Positions 57,875 through 64,000 of a DNA stretch of 64,000 nucleotides are shown one piece after another. Position 1 is the first letter of the stretch. Each line of letters begins with the position of its first letter. The stretch comes from Planctomycetota bacterium (GTDB taxonomy: Bacteria > Planctomycetota > UBA1135 > GCA-002686595). The stretch lies in NCBI GenBank assembly GCA_021413885.1, contig JAIOPM010000003.1, positions 5,155 through 69,154 of the forward strand. The letters run 5' to 3'. The notes beneath the pieces are model-generated. The model saw only the letters and a program-made list of their open reading frames with translations. It searched no databases and was not told where the DNA came from. The position numbers and the translations under genes are program-made.

Positions 57875-59833
57875 TCACGGGCAGATCACGAACGTCACGC
57901 CGTTCGTGAGGGAGATCGCGCCGGGCGACGGAATGTCGCGGTGTTGAGCTTGCGCCCACACTTGCTTGCCCGCGGTCAGCGCCGGGTCGGTGCCGCCGCA
58001 GATGCGCGCGTTGAAGTTCGTCGTCAGCACGCCGTTGCAGGTCGAGCCCGCACCGCCGGTGCCTTGGACGGCGAGACGCTTGATCGGCGACTTCACGCAG
58101 AGGTGTCCGCCGGAGAACGCCGCACCGAGCGGCCCGGTCGTGCCGTAGTACCACTGACCGTTCTTCTGACCGATCAGGTTGGAGGCCGTCAGGTTGAAGG
58201 CTTCGCTCGAGCAGTTGGCGACTTGCGGCGTGCCCGTGGTCGACAGCGCCGGCGTGCAGCCCTTGCTGTTGACCTTGGCGGTGCAATAGAAGCTCGGGCC
58301 CGCCACCGTCGGCGTGAAGCCGAAGGCGTACGAGGCCGTCCAACCGTCGATCCAGGTCTGACCGCAGGCCGGATCGAACGCGCCGCGGTACGACGCCGGC
58401 GTGAAGAAGCCGTCGTTCGGAGCGGCCGCGATGCTGGCGACCGCGTCGTTCGCCGGACGCGGATCGAGCGTGAGGACCTGAACCATCGTCTTGCCGCCCT
58501 TGACGACCGGCGCGCCGCGCGTGAGCGACACGATCGGCGAGGACGCGGCGGTCACGTTGTTGCGCGCGCCGGCGAAGACGCCGACCGTCGTCGCTTGCGT
58601 GTACGCGTTGCCGAAGAAGTTGTTGTAGAAGACGCTGTCGCTGATCTCCGCGAGGTTGCCGGAGGATTGCGCGGCGTAGTTGACGGCGTACGTGCCGGTG
58701 GTGAAGTCGTTCGGGAGCGCCGGAGCCGCGTTGTACGCGGTGGCCCAAGTGTTCGCCCACGAGAGCGTGCCGCCGAAGCCGTAACCGTTGCCGCCGTCAC
58801 CGTCGACGTTGTCGAACTTGACGAGCTCCTCACCGAGCTCCATGAACGTGCAGTTGCGGTATTGAACGCGCGCGTTGTCGCGCCACGCGGTGCCCTGGTC
58901 GCCGTCGATCGGCTGACCGATCACCGTGCAGTTGTAGATCGTCGCGGTGGTCACCGGCTGGTAGTCCGATTGCTCGGCGCCGTCGGTCTCGAAGCAGTTG
59001 TCGCCGACGCCCGAGCCTTGCGACGCGTTGACGCTGTAGCCTTGAACGATCAGGCCGAATTGCGCCTTGCCGCGCCAACCTTGGTCGACGTCGAAGCTGT
59101 CGTCGCCGACGTTCCAGATGCTGAAGTGCTTGAGGTTGACGGTGCCGCCCCAGATCTCGATGCCGTCGTCGACGTTGTTCATGATCTCGACGTAGTTGAT
59201 GTCCGTCGCGCGGCCGAGGCCGCCGAGGGACAAACCGTTGAGCTCGTTGCCAAGGCCGACGACCTTGCCGCCGTAGCGCAGCGACAGGTAGCTGATCGAA
59301 CCGCTGTCGTCGTCGTCATTGCCGCCGCCGTACTGGTCGGTGGTCGGGCCGGCGACCAGGCCTTCCATGTTGCCGACGTTCGCCGCGTTCGGAACCGACG
59401 TGTTGGTGCCGATCGCGTTCTCGGAGATGTACGCGTCGCCCATGATCGTGAGGTTGCCCCACTCGTTGGCGGCTTCGCGCCACGTGCCGGTCTTCGGGTC
59501 GCCGCCGACCCACGTCGCGACGTCGGCCTTCGACGTCATGATCACCGGCTTCGCGCTCGTGCCTTGCACGAAGATCTGCGCGCCGCGGCAAACCGCGAGG
59601 CTGCCGCCGATGTTGGTGTCGCTCGCGACCACCGTGCCGGCTTCGATCGTCAACGTCGCGCCGGGCAGGACGTAGATCTGTTGTTGGAGGTTGTAGGTGT
59701 TGTTCGCGGTCCACGTCGTCGACGTGGAGATGTTGCTCGTCACGAGCACGTCAGCCGCGCTGGCGACGCCGGTCAGGCCGGCGCCGATGATCATCGTCGG
59801 AAGAATGACTCTTCCATTCAGGACACTGCTCAC
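57875..59833 (-). CDS. Large secreted beta-helix-like surface protein
   Basis: The product is 652 aa from a GTG, with a signal peptide ending AASAAD-like (GLTGVASAADVL). Residues about 30-420 form a right-handed beta-helix-like series rich in Asn, Thr and Gly (VLPGATLTIEAGTVV, SLAVCRGAQIFVQGTSAKPV, ISYLSLRYGGKVVG, VDDGIEIWGGTVNL). The last 130 residues (FYCTAKVNSKGCTPALSTTG, GQKNGQWYYGTTGPLG, GGHLCVKSPIKRL, then FNARI) match a Cys-containing C-terminal domain I recall from many planctomycete secreted proteins. A GAGGG site lies about 9 nt before the start. It sits 152 nt downstream of the TonB operon on the same strand; no TonB-dependent receptor lies nearby. Confidence 0.8.
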   Translation of the reverse strand: MSSVLNGRVILPTMIIGAGLTGVASAADVLVTSNISTSTTWTANNTYNLQQQIYVLPGATLTIEAGTVVASDTNIGGSLAVCRGAQIFVQGTSAKPVIMTSKADVATWVGGDPKTGTWREAANEWGNLTIMGDAYISENAIGTNTSVPNAANVGNMEGLVAGPTTDQYGGGNDDDDSGSISYLSLRYGGKVVGLGNELNGLSLGGLGRATDINYVEIMNNVDDGIEIWGGTVNLKHFSIWNVGDDSFDVDQGWRGKAQFGLIVQGYSVNASQGSGVGDNCFETDGAEQSDYQPVTTATIYNCTVIGQPIDGDQGTAWRDNARVQYRNCTFMELGEELVKFDNVDGDGGNGYGFGGTLSWANTWATAYNAAPALPNDFTTGTYAVNYAAQSSGNLAEISDSVFYNNFFGNAYTQATTVGVFAGARNNVTAASSPIVSLTRGAPVVKGGKTMVQVLTLDPRPANDAVASIAAAPNDGFFTPASYRGAFDPACGQTWIDGWTASYAFGFTPTVAGPSFYCTAKVNSKGCTPALSTTGTPQVANCSSEAFNLTASNLIGQKNGQWYYGTTGPLGAAFSGGHLCVKSPIKRLAVQGTGGAGSTCNGVLTTNFNARICGGTDPALTAGKQVWAQAQHRDIPSPGAISLTNGVTFVICP

Positions 59834-59985
59834 TGGATCAAACCCTCATCAAGAAGACTTCGTCGTGCACGGAAGTCGGGGGAGCCGATCTCCTCCGTCT
59901 CGCTGTTTCCGTGTGGTGAGGAGTCTGGGGGGGCTTCGTTGAAGTCGCGTGAAGACCAGGAGGAGCCTTCGACAATCTCGAACGC

Positions 59986-61362
59986 TCAGCGCCGCGCTTT
60001 CGCGATGCGCTCGACTTGTTCGAGGTAGCGCGCGATGTCGTCGCGAGGCCGCACCTCTTGCGCGCGGCGCAGGAACGGCAACGCGTCGGCGTAGCGGCCG
60101 AGCCCGACCAGGACCTGCGCGTGGCGGATCTTGGCGTTGACCTCGAAGGCCTCGAGGCCCTCGGCTCGTTCGTAGTAGAAGATCGCGCGATCGGGCTCGT
60201 TCTGCTTCGCCCAGTGTTGGCCGAGCAACAAGAGCGCTTCGCCGTCGAGCGGATCGAGTTTGACGATCTCCTCGAGGACGCTCGCCGTTTCGGCGGTGCC
60301 GCCGCCTTCCGCCATCGCGAGACGTGCTTCGAGTTTCAGCAACTTGCGGCGATCGCCTTCCTCGAGCTGCGCGCCGAGGACTTGCTGGACGTGCGCGGTC
60401 ACTTCGCGCGCTTGGGGCAACGCGCCTTTCGCGGCGAGCAGCTCGGCGGCACGCAACGCTCGCGCGACCGGTTGCTTCACGTCCGCGTCGATCGCGCGGC
60501 GAACGGCGCGCGACGCGAGGTCCATCAGGCTCTCGCCGATGTAGATGTCGCCGAGCGTGTGCAGGCTGTCGGCGTTCGCCTTGCCGAGCAGGTCGAGCGC
60601 TTCGAGATTCTCCGCCGCCCGCAACGGCTGCTTCATCCCGAGATACGTCTGCGCCTGCAGCAGCCAGAAGTCGGCCTTGTCGGGATAGCGCTGGATCAAC
60701 ACGTCGAGCAACGCGGCGGCGTCCTCGAACTTGTTCTGTTTGAAGACGCAGCGCGTCAGGCCGAGGCGCCATTCGGTGTTGTCCGGTTGGAGCAACAGCG
60801 CATTGCGGTACGCGACCTCGGCGGCCTGAAAATCGTCTTTCGACGCGTACGCGAAACCGAGCAGTCCGTACGAGTACGAATCGCCGCCGCCGAGCTCGAT
60901 CATCTTCGTGAAGCCGCGAATCGCTTCGTCGAACTCGCCGTTGCGCGCGTGGATCAGGCCGACGTTGCGCCACGCACGACGGAAGCTCGGGAACTTCTCG
61001 ACCGCGGTGCGGTAGCTCGCGAGCGCGGCCGGCAACTTGTCCTGTTGGAAGCGAATGCCGCCCAGCGTGAAATCGAGGATCGCCGAGCAATCGGGCTTCA
61101 TCGCCTTGATCAGCGTCGTTTCCGCGCCCGGCAGATTCTCGGCCATCAACGGCCGGATCTTCTCGAGGATCTTCACCTCGTCGGGCGTGACGCGCGGTTC
61201 GATGTCGGCGTTGATGCCGTACGCTCCGATGAATTGCTTCTGGAACGTCGGATCGTTCCAGATCGCGTTCAGGTCGAGCTTGTCGCCCGCGCGGACGACA
61301 CCCGCGAGCAACGCGACGCAAGTGAACGACAAGAGACGCTTCGAGATTTCGATTTGCTGCAT
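59986..61362 (-). CDS. TPR protein of the TonB operon
   Basis: The product is 458 aa with a signal peptide (LLSFTCVALLAGVVRAGD). It is then a chain of about nine TPR units (WRNVGLIHARNGEFDEAIRG, GFAYASKDDFQAAEVAYRNA, HTLGDIYIGESLMDLASRAV, LLLGQHWAKQNEPDRAIFYY). TPR proteins are regular partners in operons encoding TonB-ExbB-ExbD with an extended ExbB, and this periplasmic protein may organise the energy-transducing complex or its cargo. It starts 2 nt after the TonB gene stop (ATG at 61362), so it is co-transcribed with it. The open frame continues upstream as a shadow. Confidence 0.85.
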   Translation of the reverse strand: MQQIEISKRLLSFTCVALLAGVVRAGDKLDLNAIWNDPTFQKQFIGAYGINADIEPRVTPDEVKILEKIRPLMAENLPGAETTLIKAMKPDCSAILDFTLGGIRFQQDKLPAALASYRTAVEKFPSFRRAWRNVGLIHARNGEFDEAIRGFTKMIELGGGDSYSYGLLGFAYASKDDFQAAEVAYRNALLLQPDNTEWRLGLTRCVFKQNKFEDAAALLDVLIQRYPDKADFWLLQAQTYLGMKQPLRAAENLEALDLLGKANADSLHTLGDIYIGESLMDLASRAVRRAIDADVKQPVARALRAAELLAAKGALPQAREVTAHVQQVLGAQLEEGDRRKLLKLEARLAMAEGGGTAETASVLEEIVKLDPLDGEALLLLGQHWAKQNEPDRAIFYYERAEGLEAFEVNAKIRHAQVLVGLGRYADALPFLRRAQEVRPRDDIARYLEQVERIAKARR

Positions 61363-61364
61363 GA

Positions 61365-62072
61365 CTAGCCCGCCGGGAAACGGATGGAGACGCGCATCTT
61401 GCTGGCGACGCGCTGTCCGGCTCTGAGGCCTGGTTCGAACTTCCACTTCTTGATCGCGCTGAGCGCCGGCGCTTCGAACGCGGTGTGCGACGACTTCTCG
61501 ACGCGCGGGTTCTCGACTTTGCCCGCCGCGTCGACGACGAAGATCAACGTGACGACGCCTTCGAGCTTCTTGCCGCGCATCTCGGTCGGATACGTCGGCG
61601 AGCCCTGGAAGATCGCGCGCGGCTTCTGATCGAGCTCGGCCAGGCTGAACGCCTCTTCCATCTTCTCGTCGAGCGTGCCCGCCTGCCCGGTGCCGCCGAT
61701 TCGGCCGCCGGACGCGAAACTCAACGACTCCGCGAAATCGCCGCCGCCGCCTTGGCCGCTCAACGCGGCCTCGATCGCGCTCAGGCTCGCCGCTTCGAGC
61801 GCCGGCGCGTCGTCGATCGACGGCGCCTCGAGGTTGCGCAGGATTTCGGCTGCGTCGGGCGGTTGCTCGGTCTCGGCTTGGAGTTCTTCCTCTGGCTCGG
61901 GCTTCTTCTCCTCGACCTTCTTCTGCTCCTCCTCGACGTCGGTCAACAGCTCGACCGATTGCGTCGAACCGGCCGCCTTCTTCTCGTCCATGAAGAAGAT
62001 GCCGCCGAAAAGCAGCACGACGGCGTGCAGGAAGATCGCGGCGGCGATCCCGAGTCCCCACGCGAACTTCAT
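61365..62072 (-). CDS. TonB-family energy transducer
   Basis: The product is 235 aa. One membrane helix at the N-terminus (about 5-26, GIAAAIFLHAVVLLFGGIFF) is followed by an acidic Lys/Glu/Pro-rich periplasmic stretch (about 33-95). The C-terminal TonB domain has YPTEMRGKKLEGVVTLIFVV and AIKKWKFEPGLRAGQRV, ending RFPAG. It transmits proton-motive force from ExbB/ExbD to outer-membrane receptors. The gene overlaps the ExbD gene by 4 nt (ATGA) and is 2 nt from the TPR gene. Confidence 0.92.
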   Translation of the reverse strand: MKFAWGLGIAAAIFLHAVVLLFGGIFFMDEKKAAGSTQSVELLTDVEEEQKKVEEKKPEPEEELQAETEQPPDAAEILRNLEAPSIDDAPALEAASLSAIEAALSGQGGGGDFAESLSFASGGRIGGTGQAGTLDEKMEEAFSLAELDQKPRAIFQGSPTYPTEMRGKKLEGVVTLIFVVDAAGKVENPRVEKSSHTAFEAPALSAIKKWKFEPGLRAGQRVASKMRVSIRFPAG

Positions 62073-62488
62073 TTCTTGTCCGTGTTGATGCCGACCTTCG
62101 CGATCCCGACGCGGCGCACTTCGTCGAGCAGCGCGACGACGTACTTGAAGTCCGCGGAGCCGTCGCTGTTCAGGATCACCTTCGGATCCTTCGACGACGC
62201 CTTGAGCGTCTGGAGCCGCATCGGCAATTGCGCGAGCGTGATCTTCTCCTTGTTCCAGAAGACGTCGCCCTTCTCGTTGACGCTGAGCGTCACCGCTTTG
62301 TCCAACTCCTGTTGATCGCCGAGCGACGCCGCGGTGCCCGCCGTCGGCAACGCGACGTTGACGCCTTGGTTCTTGCTCATCGAGAGCGAGACCATGATGA
62401 AGGTTGCGAGCAGGAAGAAGATGATGTCGATTAGCGGGATGATCTCGATCCGCGCTCGCTTGCGCCCGCCTCGCGATGAACCGTGCAT
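62069..62488 (-). CDS. ExbD/TolR biopolymer transport protein
   Basis: The product is 139 aa. A basic N-terminal tail is followed by one membrane helix starting IIPLIDIIFFLLATFIMVSL, with the conserved proton-path Asp21, then a periplasmic domain with the KVILNSDGSADFKYVVALLD segment. It works with ExbB as the proton channel that powers TonB. The ATG at 62488 is the family N-terminus; the frame is open upstream as a shadow of the ExbB gene. The gene lies 11 nt after the ExbB gene and overlaps the TonB gene. Confidence 0.93.
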   Translation of the reverse strand: MHGSSRGGRKRARIEIIPLIDIIFFLLATFIMVSLSMSKNQGVNVALPTAGTAASLGDQQELDKAVTLSVNEKGDVFWNKEKITLAQLPMRLQTLKASSKDPKVILNSDGSADFKYVVALLDEVRRVGIAKVGINTDKK

Positions 62489-62499
62489 GGTGATGCCTC

Positions 62500-63951
62500 T
62501 CAGGAGTTGGCGAATTCGAGGTGCTTCGGACGAGCCGGCTCGCTCGTGTGGACCACGCTGGCCTGCGTCGGCGTCGGCCGCACCAGGAGCTCGAGTTGCG
62601 CCGAAGCCGAATCGATTTCGTGTTGCGCCTCGTCCATCCGCGCGTTGAGGAAGTTGAACGGCAACAGCGCGGTGATCGCGATGCCGAGACCGAACGCAGT
62701 CGCGATCAACGCCTCGGCGATGCCGCCGGTGATCGCGCCGGGAGCACTGAGTTCGCCGCCGATCAACGAGAACGAGCCCATCATCCCCGTGACCGTGCCG
62801 AGCAAACCGAGCAACGGCGCGAGCGTGATCACCGTGTCGAGGACCGCGACGCCGCGGCTGAAGCGCTTCATCTCCTGCGCTTGCGCGTAGAGCAGCGCGT
62901 TCGGGAGCGATTGCTCCTTGTGCGTCAGCGCGTAACTCAACGCTCGCACGACGTAGAACTGTGACGCGTTGCCGATGCGCAGCGCGCCTTCGATGTCGCC
63001 ATCGGTGACTGCCGTGAAGAACGCGTTGAGCGCCTTCGGATCGCGCTTCATCCGCTCCCGCATCAAGAAAATGATCCGCTCGATCACGGTGCCGAGCGCG
63101 AGGATCGACGCGACGAGCAGCGGCCACATGATCGGCCCGCCCTTCTCGAAGATGTGGATGATGTTGGTCTTCTGCACCAACGCCTTGAGCGCGCCGCCGC
63201 GCGACGGATCGAGCGGCAGCAAGCCGTCGCCGCCGTCGAAGAGCGAGACGATGCCCGCTTGCAGTTCGCCTTCGAGCGGACGGATCAGCGGCTTGGTCGA
63301 GCCCGACTGCGGAACGACCAGGCCGGTCGCGCCGCCCGCGTCGCCGCGGAAGAGTGCGACGGGACCGACGATCGCGAATTGACCGCTCGCCACGCCGCCG
63401 GCCAAGTCGACGCCCAGGCCGGGGAAGCGCATGCCTCCGATCGCGTCGAAAAGACGTTCGATCGTCATCGTCACGAACGCGGTTTGGCGCTCGAACTTCT
63501 CTTGCAGCGAGAGCGCCGTGTTCTCGGTCGCTTGCTTGGCGGTCTCGATCGCCGCGCCGCAGCGTTGGAGTTCACTGACATTGATCTTCGAATCGAAGGT
63601 GCGCGCGTACTCGTCGAGGAAGTTGCCGAGGTACGACAACTCGTCTTGCCGCACCTTCGTCTGCGCCTTGATCGTGCTGAGCTCGAGATTGCCCGCGTCG
63701 ACGGAGCGCGTCACTGTTTCGCTCTCGCGCCGTAGGTCGGTGAGCTTCTCCTCGAGCGCGGTCAGCTCCTGCGCCAGCGGCAACTTCTCGTTCGCGATCT
63801 GCTCGCGCACGCGATTCAGTTCTTCGACGCTACCAGCGAGCTCCTGCTCGGCCGAGCGCGAGACCTGGGTGATCGTCTGATCCGCGGCCTGGCGGGCGGA
63901 ACCGACGGCGGCGAGGACCGCGATGCACAGAAGCGTCTTGAGTGTCTTCAT
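62500..63951 (-). CDS. ExbB/TolQ/MotA-family proton channel with long periplasmic N-terminal domain
   Basis: The product is 483 aa. A signal peptide (LKTLLCIAVLAAVGSARQ) is followed by a coiled-coil domain (about 25-170; LNRVREQIANEKLPLAQELT, EEKLTDLRRESETV), a beta-rich segment to about 260, then the ExbB/TolQ domain with three membrane helices (PIMWPLLVASILALGTVIER, LLGLLGTVTGMMGSFSLIGG, LIATAFGLGIAITALLPFNF). It is nearly twice the length of ordinary ExbB. Extended ExbB proteins occur in operons with a DUF3450-type coiled-coil protein and TPR proteins; the upstream partial gene may be that partner. It overlaps the upstream gene's stop by 3 nt (ATGA). Confidence 0.92.
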   Translation of the reverse strand: MKTLKTLLCIAVLAAVGSARQAADQTITQVSRSAEQELAGSVEELNRVREQIANEKLPLAQELTALEEKLTDLRRESETVTRSVDAGNLELSTIKAQTKVRQDELSYLGNFLDEYARTFDSKINVSELQRCGAAIETAKQATENTALSLQEKFERQTAFVTMTIERLFDAIGGMRFPGLGVDLAGGVASGQFAIVGPVALFRGDAGGATGLVVPQSGSTKPLIRPLEGELQAGIVSLFDGGDGLLPLDPSRGGALKALVQKTNIIHIFEKGGPIMWPLLVASILALGTVIERIIFLMRERMKRDPKALNAFFTAVTDGDIEGALRIGNASQFYVVRALSYALTHKEQSLPNALLYAQAQEMKRFSRGVAVLDTVITLAPLLGLLGTVTGMMGSFSLIGGELSAPGAITGGIAEALIATAFGLGIAITALLPFNFLNARMDEAQHEIDSASAQLELLVRPTPTQASVVHTSEPARPKHLEFANS

Positions 63952-64000
63952 TGGAGTTTCATCGGGAGCGGCACGAACGCCGGAGTCTGTTTGCCTTGAG
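63948..64000 (-). CDS. C-terminal end of an upstream gene of the TonB operon (partial)
   Basis: Sixteen codons are visible before the window edge, reading QGKQTPAFVPLPMKLQ and then TGA, overlapping the ATG of the ExbB gene by ATGA. The overlap shows that it belongs to the same operon. Operons of this kind often have a DUF3450 periplasmic coiled-coil protein in this place, but the visible tail is too short to confirm that. Confidence 0.6.
   Translation of the reverse strand, partial: QGKQTPAFVPLPMKLQ

Noticed and set aside
1-64000. tRNA, rRNA, integrase or insertion-sequence features
   Set aside because: No cloverleaf-like sequence, ribosomal RNA signature, transposase or integrase motif was recognised in any reading of the window; a covariance-model scan was not possible.

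Overview
This is a GC-rich (roughly two-thirds G+C) chromosomal window from a Gram-negative bacterium, most likely a planctomycete. The evidence for that placement is: two giant Ser/Thr kinases with a formylglycine-generating-enzyme-like (FGE-like) C-terminus, an ECF sigma factor paired with one of them, a sigma-54 activator carrying its own kinase-like domain, many secreted beta-helix, PKD/HYR and carboxypeptidase-regulatory-like proteins, and secreted C-terminal domains I associate with Planctomycetota. An outer membrane is implied by lipoproteins, a TonB/ExbB/ExbD system and an AlgE-like porin. No rRNA, tRNA, phage, IS element or CRISPR array was recognised.

Layout. 1-2.6 kb: a perfect 20-bp inverted repeat, a lipocalin lipoprotein, the relic of a sugar ABC permease and a small hypothetical gene, then (minus strand) an ECF sigma factor. 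2.6-5.4 kb: kinase/FGE-like protein upstream of and co-directional with the sigma factor. 5.6-13.3 kb (plus strand): the most unusual locus. A 136-aa protein made entirely of six 22-23-residue repeats with no acidic residue is followed by an intercistronic hairpin, a TPR protein, an HlyD-type adaptor, a C39-peptidase ABC exporter with an intact Cys/His/Asp triad, and a second ABC exporter with a C39-like domain that has lost these residues. The transporter trio resembles the NHLM-type peptide export systems, but the cargo candidate is not a nitrile-hydratase-leader or Nif11 peptide and no maturation enzyme is visible.

13.3-28.5 kb: housekeeping and accessory genes (zinc metallopeptidase, Cys-rich lipoprotein, DinB-like protein, PLP decarboxylase, tyrosine phosphatase, PRC-barrel protein, zinc alcohol dehydrogenase, second kinase/FGE-like protein, secreted proteins, methyltransferase, CsbD-like protein, a winged-helix-like protein and a decayed copy of its C-terminus 11 kb away).

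28.6-53.6 kb: a signalling and glycan region. A HisKA_2 sensor kinase is translationally coupled to a response regulator fused to a glycosyltransferase. Further on, seven plus-strand genes that mostly overlap by 4-19 nt encode two GT4 glycosyltransferases, an ABC exporter, two aminoglycoside-phosphotransferase-fold kinases, an AlgE-like outer-membrane protein and a sulfatase-family lipoprotein. The sensor kinase and the porin appear to share DUF5666-like beta domains. This suggests assembly, phosphorylation and export of a surface glycan.

53.6-64 kb: DEAD-box helicase, acyl-lipid desaturase, a TPR-like lipoprotein, and a TonB-type operon (end of an upstream gene, ExbB with long periplasmic N-terminus, ExbD, TonB, TPR protein) leading into a large secreted beta-helix-like protein. 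Families were assigned by reading motifs; no database search was possible.
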